A stretch of DNA of 64,000 nucleotides from Gemmatimonadota bacterium (GCA_027294455.1 JAPULZ010000079.1:1-64000); one strand, 5' to 3'. Positions 33,584 through 42,940 are shown, numbered from the stretch's first letter. Notes: generated by a model from the letters alone, not told the origin. Translations and numbers: made by a program.

Positions 33584-34312
33584 ATGGAATCGACGACTTC
33601 AATAGGTTTTTTTGTTGCGTTCAGCGCCGGGGTCCTGAGCTTCCTCTCGCCTTGCGTGCTGCCGCTCATCCCCAGCTATCTCTCGTTCATCACCGGGATG
33701 TCGCTGGAGGAGATGGGCGATCACCGGCGCGCCGCGTTTACCCACGCCCTCCTGTTCGTGAGCGGCTTCACGATCATCTTCTTGGCGTTGGGTGCGACCG
33801 CGACGGGACTCGGGCGCGTCCTGCAGGCCCATCAGGTTTGGCTCGAGCGGATCGGCGGCGCCCTGATCGTGTTCTTCGGTTTGTACTTGCTTGGGGTATT
33901 CCGCCTGGGCGCCCTGGCGCGTGAGCGGCGCGTGCATATCCAGAACAAACCCCTCGGATATTTGGGGACGGTGCTGGTCGGGTTGGCTTTCGGGGCGGGC
34001 TGGACTCCGTGCATCGGGCCCATCCTGGGAGCCATCCTCACATTCGCCGGCACGCAGGGGCGGGTGTCGCAGGGCATGCTGTTGTTGTCGTTCTACTCAC
34101 TGGGCCTCGCCGTGCCGTTTCTGGTTGCGGCCCTGGCGGTCGACCGCTTCATCGACTGGTTCCAGCGATACCGGCGATACATGCCGGTGGTGACGAAAAC
34201 CTCCGGGGGTATCTTGGTGTTCCTGGGGTTGCTGCTCATCTCGGGTTACTTCACGGTGCTGGCGTCGTGGCTGAGTGATCTTACCCCTGCCTTTTTGCGT
34301 GACCGTATCTGA
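33584..34312 (+). CDS. ccdA: Cytochrome c biogenesis protein CcdA (DsbD-like)
   Basis: A 242-residue membrane protein with six hydrophobic segments that carries reducing power from cytoplasmic thioredoxin to the outside. The two conserved cysteines are in FLSPCVLPLIPSYLSF and GWTPCIGPILG. ATG 33584 is preferred; a GTG three codons earlier is possible. No other cytochrome c maturation gene is close, so it may serve extracytoplasmic thiol reduction in general. Confidence 0.95.
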   Translation: MESTTSIGFFVAFSAGVLSFLSPCVLPLIPSYLSFITGMSLEEMGDHRRAAFTHALLFVSGFTIIFLALGATATGLGRVLQAHQVWLERIGGALIVFFGLYLLGVFRLGALARERRVHIQNKPLGYLGTVLVGLAFGAGWTPCIGPILGAILTFAGTQGRVSQGMLLLSFYSLGLAVPFLVAALAVDRFIDWFQRYRRYMPVVTKTSGGILVFLGLLLISGYFTVLASWLSDLTPAFLRDRI

Positions 34313-34321
34313 GTTTCGTCA

Positions 34322-34630
34322 TCAGTATGCCCGCGCGCTGCCTCCGGCGCGGTCCGCCACGCCAATCCAACCGTTACCCCCACGGCCAATGGCCGCGATC
34401 TCGGCACTGTACACCGTGCGTTCGACCAGCGTGTGACCCATCGCCTGCAACCGGCTGATAGTGCCCGGGAACAAGCCACCGGGTTGGTACACGATCTCGT
34501 CGGGCAGGGATTGGTGATGCACGCGGGGGGCCGTCGCAGCGGCATCTCGTCCAACTGGTGGACCGCCACACCCCGCCAGCACGGGGCTCAACCCGAGCAA
34601 GACGCGGGTCCCGGGTTCGAAACGGCGCAC
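34322..34630 (-). pseudogene. Decayed gamma-glutamyltransferase, C-terminal remnant
   Basis: The frame encodes a clear end of gamma-glutamyltransferase: APRVHHQSLPDEI, then PGGLFPGTISRLQAMGHTLVERT and GWIGVADRAGGSARAY before the stop. Just upstream, PGTRVLLGLSP recalls the family's PGKRMLSSMSP segment, but the stretch that should follow is missing. The adjacent frame carries VAVHQLDE, which fits the region normally just before the APR motif, so a frameshift is likely. The catalytic Thr and the large subunit are absent. It cannot be a working enzyme. It faces ccdA tail to tail. Confidence 0.75.
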
Positions 34631-34720
34631 CAGGGAAGTGCCATTTTCCGCTCCATCTCCTACCTTCTTCGTTTCACGTACCTGTGTGCCGAGTCATACT
34701 GCTGCCTTGAAGAGGGGCCA

Positions 34721-35653
34721 ATGGCACGAAAGCCGGATTTTCTCGACGAGCGGCTCACCGAGCGACGGAATCCCCGGACCACCGACATCGACGTGGCGTC
34801 GAGCGAAGTGATCGTCGACCTCATGCACGCCGAGGACCGCCGCGTCGCCGCCGCCGTTTATGCCCAGAGGGCCCAGATCGCCCAGGCGATCGAACTCGCC
34901 ACGAAGGCGATCCGGCAGGGCGGTCGACTCGTGTATGTGGGTGCGGGGACCAGCGGTCGACTCGGAGTGCTGGACGCTGCCGAATGCCCCCCCACGTTCG
35001 GCACGCCGCCCGAGATGGTCGTCGGGATCATCGCCGGTGGGTCGCCGGCTCTCACCCGGTCGCAGGAAGGGGCGGAGGACGATGCCGACGCGGCCGCCGC
35101 CGACATCGAGCAGGCAGGCGTATCCCAGCGGGACTTCGTCCTGGGCACCGCCGCCAGCGGCACCACGCCCTATGTCAGTGCCGCCCTCGAGCGGGCCAAA
35201 GCCCTGGGCGCAGCGGTTGGCCTGCTCACCTGTTCCCCCGCGCAGGAGGGCCTCGCCGCCGCGTGCGACGTGCGCATCCTCGTCGCGACGGGGCCCGAAG
35301 CCCTCACTGGATCGACCAGGCTGAAGGCGGGAACCGCAACGAAGTTGATCCTCAATACGATCTCCACCGGCACCATGCTCCGGCTCGGCAAGGCCTACGG
35401 CAATCTCATGGTCGATCTGGTGGCGATGAGCGACAAACTGGTGGACCGGGGCGAGCGGGTGGTCATGGAGGCCACCGGCACGAATCGGGAGGAGGCCAGG
35501 CAGGCCATCCAGCGGGCGGGCGGCAGGGTCAAGCTGGCAATTGTCATGGTGCTGAAGAGCGTCGATGCCGAGGAAGCGACGCGGCTCCTGGCAGACGCCG
35601 GAGGGATCGTGCGAAAGGTCGTGGGGGATCCGCCGCCGGTCGTATCTCCCTAA
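34721..35653 (+). CDS. murQ: N-acetylmuramic acid 6-phosphate etherase
   Basis: A 310-residue sugar-isomerase-domain enzyme that splits the lactyl ether of MurNAc-6-phosphate during peptidoglycan recycling. The ATG at 34721 follows AGAGGGG. Signatures are VGAGTSGRLGVLDAAECPPTFG with the catalytic Glu, GTAASGTTPYVSAAL, and the KAGTATKLILNTISTG helix. No MurNAc kinase or PTS gene is in the window, so the source of the substrate is encoded elsewhere. Confidence 0.96.
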   Translation: MARKPDFLDERLTERRNPRTTDIDVASSEVIVDLMHAEDRRVAAAVYAQRAQIAQAIELATKAIRQGGRLVYVGAGTSGRLGVLDAAECPPTFGTPPEMVVGIIAGGSPALTRSQEGAEDDADAAAADIEQAGVSQRDFVLGTAASGTTPYVSAALERAKALGAAVGLLTCSPAQEGLAAACDVRILVATGPEALTGSTRLKAGTATKLILNTISTGTMLRLGKAYGNLMVDLVAMSDKLVDRGERVVMEATGTNREEARQAIQRAGGRVKLAIVMVLKSVDAEEATRLLADAGGIVRKVVGDPPPVVSP

Positions 35654-35715
35654 GGAATGGTTCTTCTGGGCCGACGATGCAATCAAGCTGCATTCTGCAA
35701 TCTGCAATCACCAAT

Positions 35716-37128
35716 TTAGCGGATCCCCTCCAGCAGGGTGCGCGCATGCCCGGCCGGTACGGCGTACACCAGGCGCCCCCCGGTTCCTTCCTCGCCGCCG
35801 TAGAGGATCCCGATCACGAGACCGTTGGCGTCGAAGACCGGGCTGCCGCTGGCGCCGTGCGTGCCGTAGCCGTTGATCTGGATCAGGTTCGGGAGATTCT
35901 TGCTCAGGGTGCCCACCGTGAGGCTCGCCGTGGCGTAGGTGCCGCCGTCCAGCATCCGCTGGGGGCTGTCCACGCCTCCGGGGAAGCCGATCACGGCGAC
36001 CGGTGCACCCACCGCCACGGTGTCCGGCCGGCCGTTGAATCCGAGGACGACGGGGACGGGACCGGCCAGCTCGACCTTGAGCAGGGCCAGGTCGATGTCT
36101 TCCTCACGTGACACCGCCACCACCCGGGCCGCGAACGTCTGCTGAGAATCGGCAAACCGCACGCCGATTTGCACGGGACGCAATGTGCCGTCCCGGCCGG
36201 CGATCACGTGACGATTGGTGATCATCGTGCCATCGGAGCGGACGGCGAAGGCGGTGCTGGTCTCGACGTGGGACCCGAAGTCCACGAACACCATGGCGAT
36301 GGCGCGCAGGTTCGCACGGGTGATGCCCGCGAAGTCGATGCGGGCGGCGTGTTGTTGCTGTGCGACGGCCGTGAGCGCGGTCTCCAACTCGGCGCTCAAG
36401 ACCTCGATCCGCTCCCGATTTCCGGCGTCACGAGCGTCGGACAACTGCTGCTGGAGTGACTGGAGATCCTGTTGCGACATGCGGAGTGCGCTCGCCAGTT
36501 CCTGCATCTCGCCCTGCAGCGCCGTGGTCGTGGTGCGAGCATCGCGCAACACGCTGTTGATGCGTGCTTGCAGCTGGATGATCTCCTCTTCCCGCGTGAG
36601 GCGTTGCTGGCGGTTGACGAACACGAGGCCGCCGCTCACGAGCACCAAGGCCACTGTGACCGACATCGTGATCCGTCGCATCTGCTTCGTCTGACGGGCG
36701 ACTTCGACCCGGACGCGTTGGGTGGTGCTCGATCGCCGAGCAGGGGTTGCGCCCGCACTCGCCGGCGCCGCGGCGGCGGCCGGGCGCGCCGGCATCTCGC
36801 CCGTGTCGGGGATGGTGTCCGCGACGAGCCGGAACTCGATGGTCGGGCCGGCGGCGCCGAACCGGATTTGGTCGGTGTCGTCGAGCTTGGTATCGGATTG
36901 GATCCGGTGACCGTTGACCAGCGTGCCGTTGCTGCTGCCGAGGTCGCGGACGAACCAGCGGTTGTCCCGTCGGATGATTTCGGCGTGACGTCCGGAGACT
37001 TCGAGGGCGGTTTGGGGATTGAACTGGAGGTCGGATTCGGGGTGCCGGCCGATGGCGATCCGCTCTTTGGAGAGGACACGGATGATGCCCGCCTGGTCTC
37101 CCTTGATGACCTTGAGTTGGACTTTCAC
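35716..37128 (-). CDS. FHA domain-membrane-trypsin-like serine protease
   Basis: A 470-residue protein. An N-terminal FHA domain (about 20-95) has GRHPESDL, SGRHAEI and LGSSNGTLVNG. A Pro/Ala linker is followed by one membrane segment (about 153-171), a coiled coil (about 178-262), and a chymotrypsin-fold protease (about 275-470) with His307 (TNRHVIA), Asp346 (DIDLALLKVEL) and Ser427 (HGASGSPVFD). The protease thus lies outside the cytoplasmic membrane while the FHA domain reads phosphothreonine inside. It is the last gene of the kinase/phosphatase cassette, 16 bases after the PP2C gene. No PDZ domain is present. Confidence 0.92.
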   Translation of the reverse strand: MKVQLKVIKGDQAGIIRVLSKERIAIGRHPESDLQFNPQTALEVSGRHAEIIRRDNRWFVRDLGSSNGTLVNGHRIQSDTKLDDTDQIRFGAAGPTIEFRLVADTIPDTGEMPARPAAAAAPASAGATPARRSSTTQRVRVEVARQTKQMRRITMSVTVALVLVSGGLVFVNRQQRLTREEEIIQLQARINSVLRDARTTTTALQGEMQELASALRMSQQDLQSLQQQLSDARDAGNRERIEVLSAELETALTAVAQQQHAARIDFAGITRANLRAIAMVFVDFGSHVETSTAFAVRSDGTMITNRHVIAGRDGTLRPVQIGVRFADSQQTFAARVVAVSREEDIDLALLKVELAGPVPVVLGFNGRPDTVAVGAPVAVIGFPGGVDSPQRMLDGGTYATASLTVGTLSKNLPNLIQINGYGTHGASGSPVFDANGLVIGILYGGEEGTGGRLVYAVPAGHARTLLEGIR

Positions 37129-37144
37129 GTACGGCGCGCCGCGT

Positions 37145-38170
37145 CTAAGCGGCGAGGATCAAGGCGACGGCCATGATCATCGCAGTTGCTAGCGTGGCGA
37201 TCACCATCTGTTTGACATCGCTGGGTGGAGGCGAATCGTTTCCCTCATAGACGGGAACCGGTTCGGTGGTGGAGTCGCCGTCGAGGAGTGGGTACACGGC
37301 GCGGCCCACCGATTCGCCGTCGGTGGCGGCCTTGAGTGCGTCACCGTTGATACGCGCGACGACGGCGGTGATGTTGTCGGGTCCGCCCCGCTCATTTGCG
37401 AGATCGATCAGCGCCCCGCACGCGACGACGAGATCTTCGTTCTTGGTCACGGCTTCGGCGATTTCCTCGGCCGACACGAGGCCCGACAACCCGTCCGAGC
37501 ACACCACCACGGTGTCGCCCTTGCAGATCTCCTGGTGCGTGAGATCGACGCGGACACGGGGATCCGGGCCGAGGGCCTGCAGGATGATGTTCTTGCGTTC
37601 GCTCCTCTCGGCCTCTTCGGCGGTGAGCTCGCCGGCATCGACGAGTCGTTGCATCAGCGATTGGTCTTTGGTGAGCTGTGTGGCCTCGCCGTGCCGCACG
37701 AGATACGCGCGGGAATCCCCCACCTGTGTCAGAAACAGACCGTCACTCAGAATGCCCACCGCGGTCGTGGTCGTGCCCATGCCCCGGTGGTCCGGATTCT
37801 GCTTGGCGTGTTCGTGAATCTTGTGGTTGGCGTCCTCCACGGCCTCGCGGAGGCGAAACGCGAACTGCTGGGGGGTGTTGTCCGTGTCGGTCACCCAATG
37901 GGTCTTGAGGTGTTCGTACACCGTTTCGGTCGCCATCTCACTCGCGACCTCCCCCGCCGCCGCTCCGCCCATGCCGTCGGCGACCATGAGCAGCGATCCC
38001 TTCGGTCCCAGCACGTGTTCCCGCACCTCGGGCAGCAGCGATGCGCGTCCCTGCGAGAGATCCGCAACGAGAAAGCTGTCCTCGTTATGGTCGCGCTGCT
38101 TGCCGACATCGGTCCGTGCGAACACCGATACCTTGATGGACGATTCTTTCTTGGTTCCGAAGAGGCTCAC
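37145..38170 (-). CDS. PP2C-family Ser/Thr phosphatase with C-terminal membrane anchor
   Basis: A 341-residue phosphatase. The metal-binding motifs are complete: RDHNEDSF, VADGMGGAAAGEVAS, GTTTTAVGI, VGDSRAYLVR, CSDGLSGLVS and GGPDNITAVV. A hydrophobic segment at about 320-341 anchors the C-terminus, with the catalytic domain in the cytoplasm. The GTG start at 38170 overlaps the stop of the kinase gene, which is the usual arrangement for a kinase and the phosphatase that reverses it. Confidence 0.94.
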   Translation of the reverse strand: MSLFGTKKESSIKVSVFARTDVGKQRDHNEDSFLVADLSQGRASLLPEVREHVLGPKGSLLMVADGMGGAAAGEVASEMATETVYEHLKTHWVTDTDNTPQQFAFRLREAVEDANHKIHEHAKQNPDHRGMGTTTTAVGILSDGLFLTQVGDSRAYLVRHGEATQLTKDQSLMQRLVDAGELTAEEAERSERKNIILQALGPDPRVRVDLTHQEICKGDTVVVCSDGLSGLVSAEEIAEAVTKNEDLVVACGALIDLANERGGPDNITAVVARINGDALKAATDGESVGRAVYPLLDGDSTTEPVPVYEGNDSPPPSDVKQMVIATLATAMIMAVALILAA

Positions 38171-39927
38171 GAGCCCCCTCCACGGCTGAGGTCGTCGACG
38201 AGTTGCTGGTATGCGGTGCTGCCTGGTTCCTCGCTCAGGGCCCGGCGTGCCCACTCGAGCGCGTTCAAACGGTCGTTCGATTTGCTAAACGCGATGGCGA
38301 CGACGTACGCCGCGGTGGCTTTGTCCTTGGCCGCCATGCCGGTGGCGTTGAAATAGGCCACCGCGGTGTCGCGGACCGCGGCGTGGTCGTTGCTTGCCTC
38401 GTCGAGCCGGAACAACATGTCCAAGAGGTGCTCGTCCGCGCCAGCCGGCACCAACCACGCAGGATTCGTCGGTGTGGGGTCCACGCGCCGGCCAGCGGGG
38501 GATCCACCATCGCCGGATCGCTCGTCGCCCGCGTTCGGATTTCCGCTGGCGGTCCTTCCGCCTTGGTCCGGGGTGGTTTGTCCCCCGGCCTGCGGGCGTT
38601 CCCCTCCCTCCGGCGAACCTGCGCTCGCTGCGGAATCTGATTCTGTGCCGCTGGTCACATTGTTCGCCAGGGCCAGGCTATCCGGCGGAGCGGCATCGCT
38701 CCCGTTGCCGTTCCCCATCACGACTGTGGCCCCGGCCCCGCCCACCACGAGCGCGCCGACCACCGCGGCAATCGCCCCTACCGAGCGCCTCTTGCGCGGG
38801 CCCGGCGCGGACGCCGGCATCGGCGTCATCGGGGTAGTGGGCGAGGGCGCTTGGCCGGAGATGCGCGTCCTCGGAATCACCGCGGTGCCGTGTGGCCCCA
38901 CGGCCTCCTGCGGCGGGTTCCGTTGATGGGTATCGACGAGCTGGGTGGCGCCCGCCGCGTCGAGTGGGGCCGCAGTGGGATCGGCAATGCCCGCCACGGC
39001 GTTCACCGCGTCGCGTCCGAACTCCGCGGCGCTCGCGTACCGGTCCGACGGCATGCGCTGGAGGGCGCGGTCGAGGCTCTGCTGCAAACCTGCCGGGTAT
39101 GCGCGGCCGGACCTGGCCTCGTTCAGCTTGAGCGGATCGTCGGTGAGCCGCTTGACCATGATTTCCTGGGCGCTGTCGGCCTGGAAGGGCAGCAGCCCGG
39201 TCAGCATCCGGAAGAACACGAGACCCAGCGAATAGATGTCGCTGCGCCCGTCCACGGGATCACCGGAGAGCTGTTCCGGACTCATGTACTCGGGGGTCCC
39301 CACCACGAGACCGGTACGCGTGACATTCTGTTTCTCGTCGCCGCCCATCGCCTTGGCGATACCGAAATCGACCACCTTGACCACGTCGCTGCCGTCACGG
39401 GCCCTGGCGATCATGATGTTGTCGGGTTTGAGATCCCGGTGAACGATGCCCAGCTCGTTCGCGGCTTCGAGGGCCTGGGCGGCTTGTTCGAGAATGTTGG
39501 CGGCGCGCTTGGGCGCCAACGCGCCCTCGCGATTGATGATGTCGATGAGGGCCTCACCCTCGATGAACTCCATGGCGAGGTAGATGACACCGTCGTCGGT
39601 CTCGCCGAAGTCGTAGATCGCGCAGACGCTGGGATGGTTGATGCGGGCGGCGTTGGCGGCCTCACGGTTGAAGCGGGCGATGGCATCCGCGTCCTCGGCC
39701 ATGGATTTGGCCATGACCTTGATGGCGCTCTTGCGGCCCATCTTCACGTGCTCGCCGAGATAGACGGTTCCCATCCCGCCCTCGCCGAGTTTGGTCAGGA
39801 TGCGGTAGGCGGCCACGACGCCGCCCACCAGGTCGGCCGACGTGGTGGACCGGAGCGAAGCGCCATCGAGCGGGCAGAAGCTTTGATTGTCCGGATATTC
39901 TCTTCCGCAGGTCGTGCAAACTTTCAC
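38167..39927 (-). CDS. Membrane Ser/Thr protein kinase with N-terminal zinc-ribbon-like motif
   Basis: A 586-residue kinase. It opens with CTTC and FCPLDG, a half zinc ribbon common in such kinases. The kinase domain (about 41-305) has LGEGGMG, catalytic Lys70 (AIKVM), HRDLKPDN with Asp165, DFGIAK and GTPEYMSPEQ. A Pro-rich linker leads to a membrane segment at about 382-404 and an extracytoplasmic part ending in a TPR-like repeat. The GTG start overlaps the stop of the FHA gene upstream and its stop overlaps the PP2C start, so the three are translated together. Confidence 0.94.
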   Translation of the reverse strand: MKVCTTCGREYPDNQSFCPLDGASLRSTTSADLVGGVVAAYRILTKLGEGGMGTVYLGEHVKMGRKSAIKVMAKSMAEDADAIARFNREAANAARINHPSVCAIYDFGETDDGVIYLAMEFIEGEALIDIINREGALAPKRAANILEQAAQALEAANELGIVHRDLKPDNIMIARARDGSDVVKVVDFGIAKAMGGDEKQNVTRTGLVVGTPEYMSPEQLSGDPVDGRSDIYSLGLVFFRMLTGLLPFQADSAQEIMVKRLTDDPLKLNEARSGRAYPAGLQQSLDRALQRMPSDRYASAAEFGRDAVNAVAGIADPTAAPLDAAGATQLVDTHQRNPPQEAVGPHGTAVIPRTRISGQAPSPTTPMTPMPASAPGPRKRRSVGAIAAVVGALVVGGAGATVVMGNGNGSDAAPPDSLALANNVTSGTESDSAASAGSPEGGERPQAGGQTTPDQGGRTASGNPNAGDERSGDGGSPAGRRVDPTPTNPAWLVPAGADEHLLDMLFRLDEASNDHAAVRDTAVAYFNATGMAAKDKATAAYVVAIAFSKSNDRLNALEWARRALSEEPGSTAYQQLVDDLSRGGGS

Positions 39928-40832
39928 GGCAGATCCACTCGAAGCATCTTGTCTCCTACCAGGATGCGGGAATGCTGGGTCAGCTGGATGCTGCCGCGCA
40001 CGTTCACCGCGACACCATTGCGACTGTCGGCATCGATCAGCACGAAGTCCGCGTCGTCCGATTGGATCTGCGCGTGCAATCCGCTCATCGAAGGGTCGTA
40101 CGAAAAAATCCAATCACCCTGATCCCGTCCGATCGTGAGGTTCCTGCCCGGCGACAGGTGCATGACGTCGCGTGCGCTCCCGTCACTGCGGGTTTGCGTG
40201 AGGGTTGCGATGTCCGCGCTGGGCGTCAGGCTGCCGAGACGCCGGGTTGCGTCCGCTTCCGGAGGATGCGGCCCCGGGTATCCCAGGCGGCGGAATCGGA
40301 AAATCTGTGACCCTACGAGCACCAGATCACCGTCGGTGAGTTTGTACGGTGCTTCGATGAAGAACCACGTTCCGTTTCGGCTTCCCAGGTCCCGCACCGA
40401 CAGCACGCCATCCTCGAGTATCAGCTCGGCGTGTCGGGGCGACAGGTACCGATCATCCGGGAAATCAATATCGGCTCCGTCGCGGCCGATGGTCGTGGTC
40501 TTCGTCACAATCGGATGGGTACTCAGCTCCTGCCCGGTTTCGTCGAGGCGGGTGAGGACGATCCCGGTATCGACGGCGGGTGTGTGCATCGAGGACGTAC
40601 GCCGGTGGGCCCGGGCGCCGGAGTCGAGCCCGTAACCGCACTCGGGGCAGAACTTGGCATGGGGACCGGCGGCCGAGGAACACTTCGGGCACAAGCGGGA
40701 ATCCTCGGTCTTATCCAGCTGGGAGCCGCAGCCGGGGCAATAGGGCAGGCCGGGCGTGAGTCCCGTCTTGCAGATGGGACACTGGGACGCCTCTCTCATT
40801 TGCCCCTTGGGAGCACTGAAAAGCCGGTTCAT
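39924..40832 (-). CDS. Double zinc-ribbon, double FHA domain protein
   Basis: A 302-residue cytoplasmic protein. Two zinc ribbons have cysteines at 18/21/32/35 and 48/51/62/65 (CPIC, CPGC, CPKC, CPEC). FHA domain 1 (about 92-182) has IGRDGADI, SPRHAEL and LGSRNGTWF; FHA domain 2 (about 208-300) has IGRDQGDW, SGLHAQI and DSRNGV. FHA domains bind phosphothreonine, so this is a likely reader or substrate of the kinase encoded directly after it. It is the first gene of the cassette and has its own promoter. Confidence 0.92.
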   Translation of the reverse strand: MNRLFSAPKGQMREASQCPICKTGLTPGLPYCPGCGSQLDKTEDSRLCPKCSSAAGPHAKFCPECGYGLDSGARAHRRTSSMHTPAVDTGIVLTRLDETGQELSTHPIVTKTTTIGRDGADIDFPDDRYLSPRHAELILEDGVLSVRDLGSRNGTWFFIEAPYKLTDGDLVLVGSQIFRFRRLGYPGPHPPEADATRRLGSLTPSADIATLTQTRSDGSARDVMHLSPGRNLTIGRDQGDWIFSYDPSMSGLHAQIQSDDADFVLIDADSRNGVAVNVRGSIQLTQHSRILVGDKMLRVDLP

Positions 40833-40864
40833 GGTAAAATCCTGGCAAAGGTCATAGCCCGTCT

Positions 40865-40893
40865 ATATTAATGCTTCGAAACCGGGACGACAA
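40865..40893 (-). promoter_or_regulatory. Sigma70-type promoter of the phospho-signalling cassette
   Basis: On the minus strand TTGTCG (40893-40888), 17 bases, TAATAT (40870-40865). Transcription would begin near 40858, about 26 bases before the FHA start at 40832, with AGGA just before the ATG. The spacing is ideal, and the region is the only AT-rich stretch nearby. Confidence 0.6.
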
Positions 40894-40994
40894 AACACCA
40901 CTTGACCGCAGCTTCTTGTTCTAGCGCACCTTCCGCGATCGTGCCGGCCCCCCCCCGAACGAGCCATCCGCCGGGGAGGATCGGCGTATCATCG

Positions 40995-42914
40995 ATGGTC
41001 GTGTTCCTCTGGGGGTGCTCCGCCGGGGTGATGACGCCCCTTTCGCCGCCGGCCCCCGTCAGGGGTCCCCTCGGGATCCAGGTTGCCTATCCCCCGCCGC
41101 AGGGGTCCCCCCTCCCGGTCACCGACGGATCTCTCATCCCAGTCGACTCGCTGTACGTGATCGGCTCGGCGGATTCGGTGTTCATCTACGGGTCGGTGGG
41201 CCGGGGAGACGCCCGGCTGACGGTGAACGGCCGGGAGGTGCCCGTCTACCCCACGGGCGGGTGGATCGCGTGGCTGGCCGTGCCCGAGGAGTCCGTGGCG
41301 CGGTTTCGGTTGGTGGCCATCGCCGGGGGCGACACGGCCCGGGCCATCTTCGAAGCGCCGATCGCACCCCGCTTTGTCCCGCCTGAGTTGGGGGTCTGGA
41401 TCGACACCGCGGCGCTGGCCCCCCGTGGAGACCGCTGGGTGAGGCCGGGCGAGGGGTATGCGTTGAGCGTTCGGGCGGTGCCGGGGGCGAGTGTGCGGGC
41501 CATCGGGCCGGGTGGCGACACCCTGGTGTTCCTGCCGGACTCCGCGGCCTCGCCCCGGGCGTGGGGATCGGAGGCGTTCGACACGGGGCGTCCTGGCACT
41601 CCTGTGCCCCTCCGCGACCGCTACGTGGCGTGGCAAGTCGGAGCCTTCGGCCCCGATCCCGGCCACGTCATGTCCCCCTGGCTGGTTCCGCCGCCGGAGG
41701 ACTCGGCGTGGGTCTGGCTCGAGGTGGCCCGGAAGGCGGACACCGCGCGGTACCGCTGGCCTCTACGGGTGGGGGTCATCGAAGGCGGCGTCCCGCCGGT
41801 GGTGGTGGTGGACGACGACACGGCCCTCACCGGAGAGACGGATCGGATCCTCGCCGGCCGGCCGGTACCCTCGGGTACCTATCACTGGTTCTTCCCCAAC
41901 GGTACGATGGCGGTGGTGAGCGGCCGTCAGGGCGATCAGGTCCGGCTCCAGCTTTCGAGGCGTAGTGTGGCCTGGGTGGACGCCGTGGGGGTCATACCGC
42001 TGCAGCCGGGAACCCCGCCCCCCGGCGGCGTCGCCCGCTCCATGCGCCTCGTTCCCGGTGCGGGCTGGGTGACGCTCCGGGTGCCCCTTTCCCGGCGGAT
42101 CCCGTTTCGGGTGGACGAGGCGGGGCGCCGCCTCGTGGTGCGGCTGTACGGGGTCGCTGCCGACATGGATTGGATCCAGTACGGCGGGACGGATCCCTTC
42201 GTCCGGTTGATCGAGTTCGGCCAGCCCGCAGGTGACGAAGTCGAGATAACGGTGCACCTGGCGGAATCCGTGTGGGGGTACCGCACCCGATGGGTGGGGA
42301 GCGACCTGCTGCTGGAGATTCGCCGGCCACCCGGGATCGATCCCGGGGCGCCGCTCCGGGGGCGGCGGATCGCCCTCGACCCCGGCCACCCCCCGGGAGG
42401 ATCCCGCGGACCCACCGGAGTGGCGGAGGCCCAGGTGACCCTGGAGGTTGCCCGGAAGCTGCAAACCCTCCTGGAACGAGCGGGGGCGGACGTGGTCATG
42501 ATCCGGGACGGGGTGGCCGCCGTGGGCCTGATCGAGCGCACCACCCGGGCCGAAGCCGCCGATGCCGAGATCCTCGTTTCCATTCACGCCAACGCCGTCC
42601 CCGACGGCGTGAACCCCTTTGTGAACAGCGGGACCAGTGTCTACTACTATCACCCCCGGGCCGCCGAACTGGCCCGGGAAATCAACCGGGGGCTGGTGCG
42701 GCATCTGGGGTTTCGGGACCTGGGCGTGGGACGGGGGGACCTGCATCTCGCCCGTCCCACCTGGATGCCCTCGGTGCTGGTGGAGGGCCTGTTCATCATG
42801 CTACCCGACCAGGAGGCGGTACTGACCAGCGACGAGGGCCAATGGCGCTACGCCCGCGGGGTACATGAGGGTATAGAACGATTCTTGCTGCGAAGGCTGG
42901 AGGAACCCGGGTAG
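40995..42914 (+). CDS. Cell-wall N-acetylmuramoyl-L-alanine amidase (Amidase_3)
   Basis: A 639-residue exported amidase that cuts the bond between MurNAc and the stem peptide. The C-terminal zinc domain (about 457-639) has RIALDPGHPPGG with a zinc His, the Glu in AQVTLEVARKL, ILVSIHANAV with the second His, and VLVEGLFIM with the catalytic Glu. The long N-terminal part is beta-rich and includes an AMIN-like stretch; it is not otherwise recognised. The ATG at 40995 gives MVVFLWGCSAG, a lipobox-like but short signal. A TTG at 40902 would be longer and lacks support. Confidence 0.88.
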   Translation: MVVFLWGCSAGVMTPLSPPAPVRGPLGIQVAYPPPQGSPLPVTDGSLIPVDSLYVIGSADSVFIYGSVGRGDARLTVNGREVPVYPTGGWIAWLAVPEESVARFRLVAIAGGDTARAIFEAPIAPRFVPPELGVWIDTAALAPRGDRWVRPGEGYALSVRAVPGASVRAIGPGGDTLVFLPDSAASPRAWGSEAFDTGRPGTPVPLRDRYVAWQVGAFGPDPGHVMSPWLVPPPEDSAWVWLEVARKADTARYRWPLRVGVIEGGVPPVVVVDDDTALTGETDRILAGRPVPSGTYHWFFPNGTMAVVSGRQGDQVRLQLSRRSVAWVDAVGVIPLQPGTPPPGGVARSMRLVPGAGWVTLRVPLSRRIPFRVDEAGRRLVVRLYGVAADMDWIQYGGTDPFVRLIEFGQPAGDEVEITVHLAESVWGYRTRWVGSDLLLEIRRPPGIDPGAPLRGRRIALDPGHPPGGSRGPTGVAEAQVTLEVARKLQTLLERAGADVVMIRDGVAAVGLIERTTRAEAADAEILVSIHANAVPDGVNPFVNSGTSVYYYHPRAAELAREINRGLVRHLGFRDLGVGRGDLHLARPTWMPSVLVEGLFIMLPDQEAVLTSDEGQWRYARGVHEGIERFLLRRLEEPG

Positions 42915-42940
42915 GTGGGGCGCGATCTCGTGTGGCGCAG

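Noticed and set aside
34600..34630. GGGTTCGAA...GCACCA resembles a tRNA T-arm and CCA end.
   Set aside because: The bases around TTCGA do not form the five-pair T stem, and no acceptor, D or anticodon arm lies upstream. The sequence is antisense to the gamma-glutamyltransferase remnant.
34721..35653. A longer murQ start about 96 codons upstream in the same frame.
   Set aside because: The extra sequence is antisense to the gamma-glutamyltransferase remnant, and the family start with a good ribosome binding site is at 34721.
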